A stretch of DNA of 64,000 nucleotides from positions 434,001 through 498,000 of the forward strand of contig NC_008610.1 of NCBI RefSeq assembly GCF_000015105.1. Direction: 5' to 3'. The notes below the pieces were generated by a model that was given only the letters and a program-made list of their open reading frames with translations, did no database searches and was not told where the DNA came from. Positions 61,702 through 64,000 of the stretch are shown here, in pieces. The translations under genes and the position numbers were made by a program. The DNA is from Candidatus Ruthia magnifica str. Cm (Calyptogena magnifica). GTDB lineage: Bacteria; Pseudomonadota; Gammaproteobacteria; PS1; Pseudothioglobaceae. The first letter of the stretch is position 1; the number at the start of each line of letters is the position of its first letter.

Positions 61702-61998
61702 ATGCAGTTAAATATTTCTGGCCATCATCTTGATATTACCGAAGCAATTAAACAATATTCACTTGCAAAATTATTCAAAATAAAGCATCATTTTAATCAA
61801 GTAATTAATATTAATATGATTTTAGGGGTTGAAAAAGATGTACAAAAAGCCGAGGCAATAATCCATGTTAGTGGTGCAGATTTATTTGCAAAAGCAGAAA
61901 GTAGCGATATGTACAATTCTATTGATCAAATGGTTAATAAGCTAGATGCTCAAATTAGAAAATATAAAGAAAAATTAAACTATCATAGAAAAAATTAA
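61702..61998 (+). CDS. hpf: Ribosome hibernation factor HPF, short form
   Basis: Binds the 30S subunit and promotes inactive ribosome dimers in slow growth. The ATG at 61702 (MQLNISGHHLDITEAIKQY) is chosen because AAGGA (61691-61695) is correctly spaced for it. An ATG at 61696 abuts that site and would add MC. The result is 98 residues, near E. coli HPF (95). The C-terminal YNSIDQMVNKLDAQIRKYKE helix is typical. The long-form dimerisation domain is absent. Confidence 0.92.
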   Translation: MQLNISGHHLDITEAIKQYSLAKLFKIKHHFNQVININMILGVEKDVQKAEAIIHVSGADLFAKAESSDMYNSIDQMVNKLDAQIRKYKEKLNYHRKN

Positions 61999-62055
61999 TA
62001 ACAATCTAAGAAATATTGAAATATTCATATTGCTCAACAGATAAGAATAACGCCC

Positions 62056-63408
62056 ATGTCAGAAGTTGAAAACACTTCTTTTAAAAATTGCCTTCGAAGA
62101 TTAATGACATCTTTAGAGGACTTGGAGTATGAAGAAGCCACTTCCCAACTTGCAGCTTTATATCCAGCTGAAATTGCTCGTCTATTAGAAAGTGTACCAC
62201 CTAAAGGTAGAACTCAACTTTGGTTGAATATTGACTCTGAAACCCAAGGTGATATTCTTAAATATTTAAATGAAAATGTCCAATCTAAATTGTTAAGTGA
62301 AATGAATGTTGACGGTATTGTAAAAGCCACAGAAGGCTTAGATATGGATGATTTGGCTGATATTGTTCCTGTATTGCCTGAATCTGCATTACACAATTTG
62401 TTATTAAGGTTGGATTATAAACATAAAAACCATTTAAAACAAGTCCTGTATTATCCTGAGAATTCTGCTGGCGGTTTGATGAATATTGATATTATTACTG
62501 TTCGTAGTGATGTGACAGTGCGCACAGTTATTCGTTACTTGCGCTTGTTAAAAGAAATGCCAATTGATACTGATCAGGTGTTTGTGGTTGATAGAACTTA
62601 TCAATATTTGGGCTCTATTTATATTTCTACTTTGTTAACCAACGAGGCTGAGCAAAATATTGACTCACTTATTAATAAGAATTTAAGACCCATTTTAGCC
62701 ACTACTAATGATAATGAAGTTGCTAGCCTTTTTGAAAAACGAAATTTAATATCCGCCCCTGTAGTTGATGAAAATAATCAACTAATTGGTCGTATTACTA
62801 TTGATGATGTGGTTGATGTTATTCGTGATGAAGCTGAACATTCAGTGATGTCAATGGCAGGCTTGAATGAAGAGGAAGATGTATTTGCACCTGTTATGCA
62901 AAGCACTAAGCGTCGTAGTATCTGGCTTGGTGTTAATTTGATTACAGTCTTTATTGCTGTATTTTTTATTGGTCTTTTTGAAGCCACTTTACAAGCAAAA
63001 ATTGCACTAGCAATTTTGATGCCAGTCGTAGCTTCAATGGGTGGTATTGCTGGTACTCAAACACTTATTTTGGTAACACGTGGTATTGCAATGGGCAGAG
63101 TAACAACATCTAATCTTAAAGTATTAATGAATAAAGAAGTGGCAATCGGCTTTTTTAATGGTATTGTCTGGTCTTTGGTTATTAGTGTGGCAACTTATGT
63201 TTGGTTTGCAGATTTGATGTTAAGTTTAGTGATTGCATTGGCGGTTATTGTTAATTTAATTTTTGCTGCTTTTTCAGGCGCATTTTTACCCCTATTATTA
63301 ATTAAATTCAAAATTGACCCCGCACTTGCTGGTGGTGTTATTTTGACGACAATTACTGATGTGATTGGTTTTGTGGCTTTTTTAGGATTGGCAGCGTTGG
63401 TTATTTAG
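62056..63408 (+). CDS. mgtE: Magnesium transporter MgtE
   Basis: Mg-gated channel of 450 residues. It has an N-terminal helical domain (about 15-125, with LYPAEIARLLESVPPKGR and MDDLADIVPVLPE) and two CBS domains (about 135-255, with ENSAGGLMNIDIITV and DENNQLIGRITIDDVVDVI). Five membrane segments then carry the pore motif PVVASMGGIAGTQTLILVTRG and ITDVIGFVAFLGLA. It is complete. It stands 57 bases after hpf. Confidence 0.95.
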   Translation: MSEVENTSFKNCLRRLMTSLEDLEYEEATSQLAALYPAEIARLLESVPPKGRTQLWLNIDSETQGDILKYLNENVQSKLLSEMNVDGIVKATEGLDMDDLADIVPVLPESALHNLLLRLDYKHKNHLKQVLYYPENSAGGLMNIDIITVRSDVTVRTVIRYLRLLKEMPIDTDQVFVVDRTYQYLGSIYISTLLTNEAEQNIDSLINKNLRPILATTNDNEVASLFEKRNLISAPVVDENNQLIGRITIDDVVDVIRDEAEHSVMSMAGLNEEEDVFAPVMQSTKRRSIWLGVNLITVFIAVFFIGLFEATLQAKIALAILMPVVASMGGIAGTQTLILVTRGIAMGRVTTSNLKVLMNKEVAIGFFNGIVWSLVISVATYVWFADLMLSLVIALAVIVNLIFAAFSGAFLPLLLIKFKIDPALAGGVILTTITDVIGFVAFLGLAALVI

Positions 63409-63532
63409 GATTGATATGTATTCATTAAAGGTTTTAAATGGAAATATAACTGTCTTTTAATCAAAGTTTAAATTTTTTTGTTCTCATGAAGTGATACTAT
63501 GTTGATACTTCTCGTATTTTGTAAAGTGTTTT

Positions 63533-64000
63533 TTAAAAGTCAATAAGAATATCATTATTCTTTAACCATGCTTTGAATTTTTCTTGAATTTTTTTTAAGA
63601 TTTTTTCATCATCTGCTTCAAAGCGCAACACCAAACATGGCGTGGTGTTAGAAGGGCGGACTAGCCCCCAGCTATTTTTATAATCTATGCGTACACCATC
63701 AATGGTAGTGATTTTTGCGTTTGGGAAATCAATATTTTTAGCCAATTTATTCATTGCATCAAATTGTTGACCTTGTTCGTCAAAGTGAATGTTAATCTCT
63801 GGTGTATTGATATTATCGGGTAATTCGGCAAATACTTCGGTACAAGTTTTTTCAGTTTTTGATAAGATTTCTAGTAGGCGTGATCCTGTATATAAAGCAT
63901 CATCAAACCCATACCAGCGCTCTTTAAAAAATATATGCCCACTCATTTCGCCGCCAAGTGCTGCGTTAATTTCTTTTAATTTAGCTTTAATGAAACTATG
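63533..64000 (-). CDS. Phosphomannomutase/phosphoglucomutase (5' part cut by window edge)
   Basis: The last 155 or so codons of an AlgC/ManB-type phosphohexomutase. HSFIKAKLKEINAALGGEMSG at the window edge continues into HIFFKERWYGFDDALYTGSR. This is the sugar-binding GEMSGH loop of domain 3. The phosphate-binding loop of domain 4 (LVRPSNTTPCLVLRFEAD) is at the C-terminus. The enzyme interconverts hexose 1- and 6-phosphates for LPS or nucleotide sugars. An internal ATG at 63946 is not the start, as the frame stays open and conserved to the edge. Confidence 0.9.
   Translation of the reverse strand, partial: HSFIKAKLKEINAALGGEMSGHIFFKERWYGFDDALYTGSRLLEILSKTEKTCTEVFAELPDNINTPEINIHFDEQGQQFDAMNKLAKNIDFPNAKITTIDGVRIDYKNSWGLVRPSNTTPCLVLRFEADDEKILKKIQEKFKAWLKNNDILIDF

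Overview
The window is a strongly AT-rich, compact gammaproteobacterial chromosome with much visible gene decay. Intact housekeeping and biosynthesis genes sit in tight operons with 1-12 base overlaps and many GTG or TTG starts. Between them lie stretches of non-coding DNA in which I can still read eroded genes. Together with a sulfur-globule-type secreted protein, a CbbY phosphatase, full amino-acid and cofactor pathways and no ftsZ next to ftsA, this suggests a thioautotrophic intracellular symbiont of the SUP05/vesicomyid-clam group (Candidatus Vesicomyosocius or Candidatus Ruthia). That assignment is inference from gene content; no rRNA is present to confirm it.

Layout. 1-5304 (minus): nadA (partial), aspS, a DUF502 membrane protein, map, an M48 protease and lemA. 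5305-12550 is the main decay zone. It holds relics of hslO (Hsp33), a RhuM-family protein, ubiD, an acetate-type symporter, a CBS/DUF294 protein and acs, with tRNA-His, tRNA-Arg(UCU), tRNA-Pro, dnaQ and rpoZ surviving among them. 12690-17333: a truncated coiled-coil protein, hemB, thiC, kdtA. 17387-23310 is a plus-strand operon: obgE-proB-folK-panB-panC-nfuA-membrane protein-thiL. It is followed by dksA, cbbY, a dead ilvA and icd. 27745-29105: a decayed and an intact copy of a Gly/Asn-rich sulfur-globule-like gene, then tRNA-Asn. 29180-44992: aspartate aminotransferase, uvrB-queE, a secreted Hsp20 protein, a dead SulP permease, aroC, a dead GFA-family gene, tRNA-Arg(CCU), pyrF, tRNA-Val, a Sel1 relic, a ubiquinone hydroxylase, pdxH, aroE, rne, a pteridine-reductase-like SDR and a MidA-type methyltransferase. 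45009-58833 (plus): uppP, a dead PAP2 phosphatase, pepN-pncC-dusA-ftsA-lpxC, then ilvB-ilvH-ilvC-pssA-leuA and a HolD-like gene. 59205-64000: argF-argD (minus), a small unknown gene, hpf, mgtE and a partial phosphomannomutase.

How it fits together. The intact genes supply amino acids (Ile/Val/Leu late steps, Arg, Pro, aromatics), cofactors (thiamine, pantothenate, folate, haem, PLP, NAD, Fe-S clusters), lipid A, undecaprenyl phosphate and tRNA modification. The lost genes are mainly acetate uptake and activation, anion transport, an oxidative-stress chaperone, phage or plasmid-type accessory genes and lipid phosphatases. Three losses bear on surviving pathways: ftsQ/ftsZ missing around ftsA, ilvA dead beside intact ilvBHC, and ubiD dead while a ubiquinone hydroxylase survives. 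No CRISPR array, rRNA operon, intact insertion sequence or replication origin was seen.
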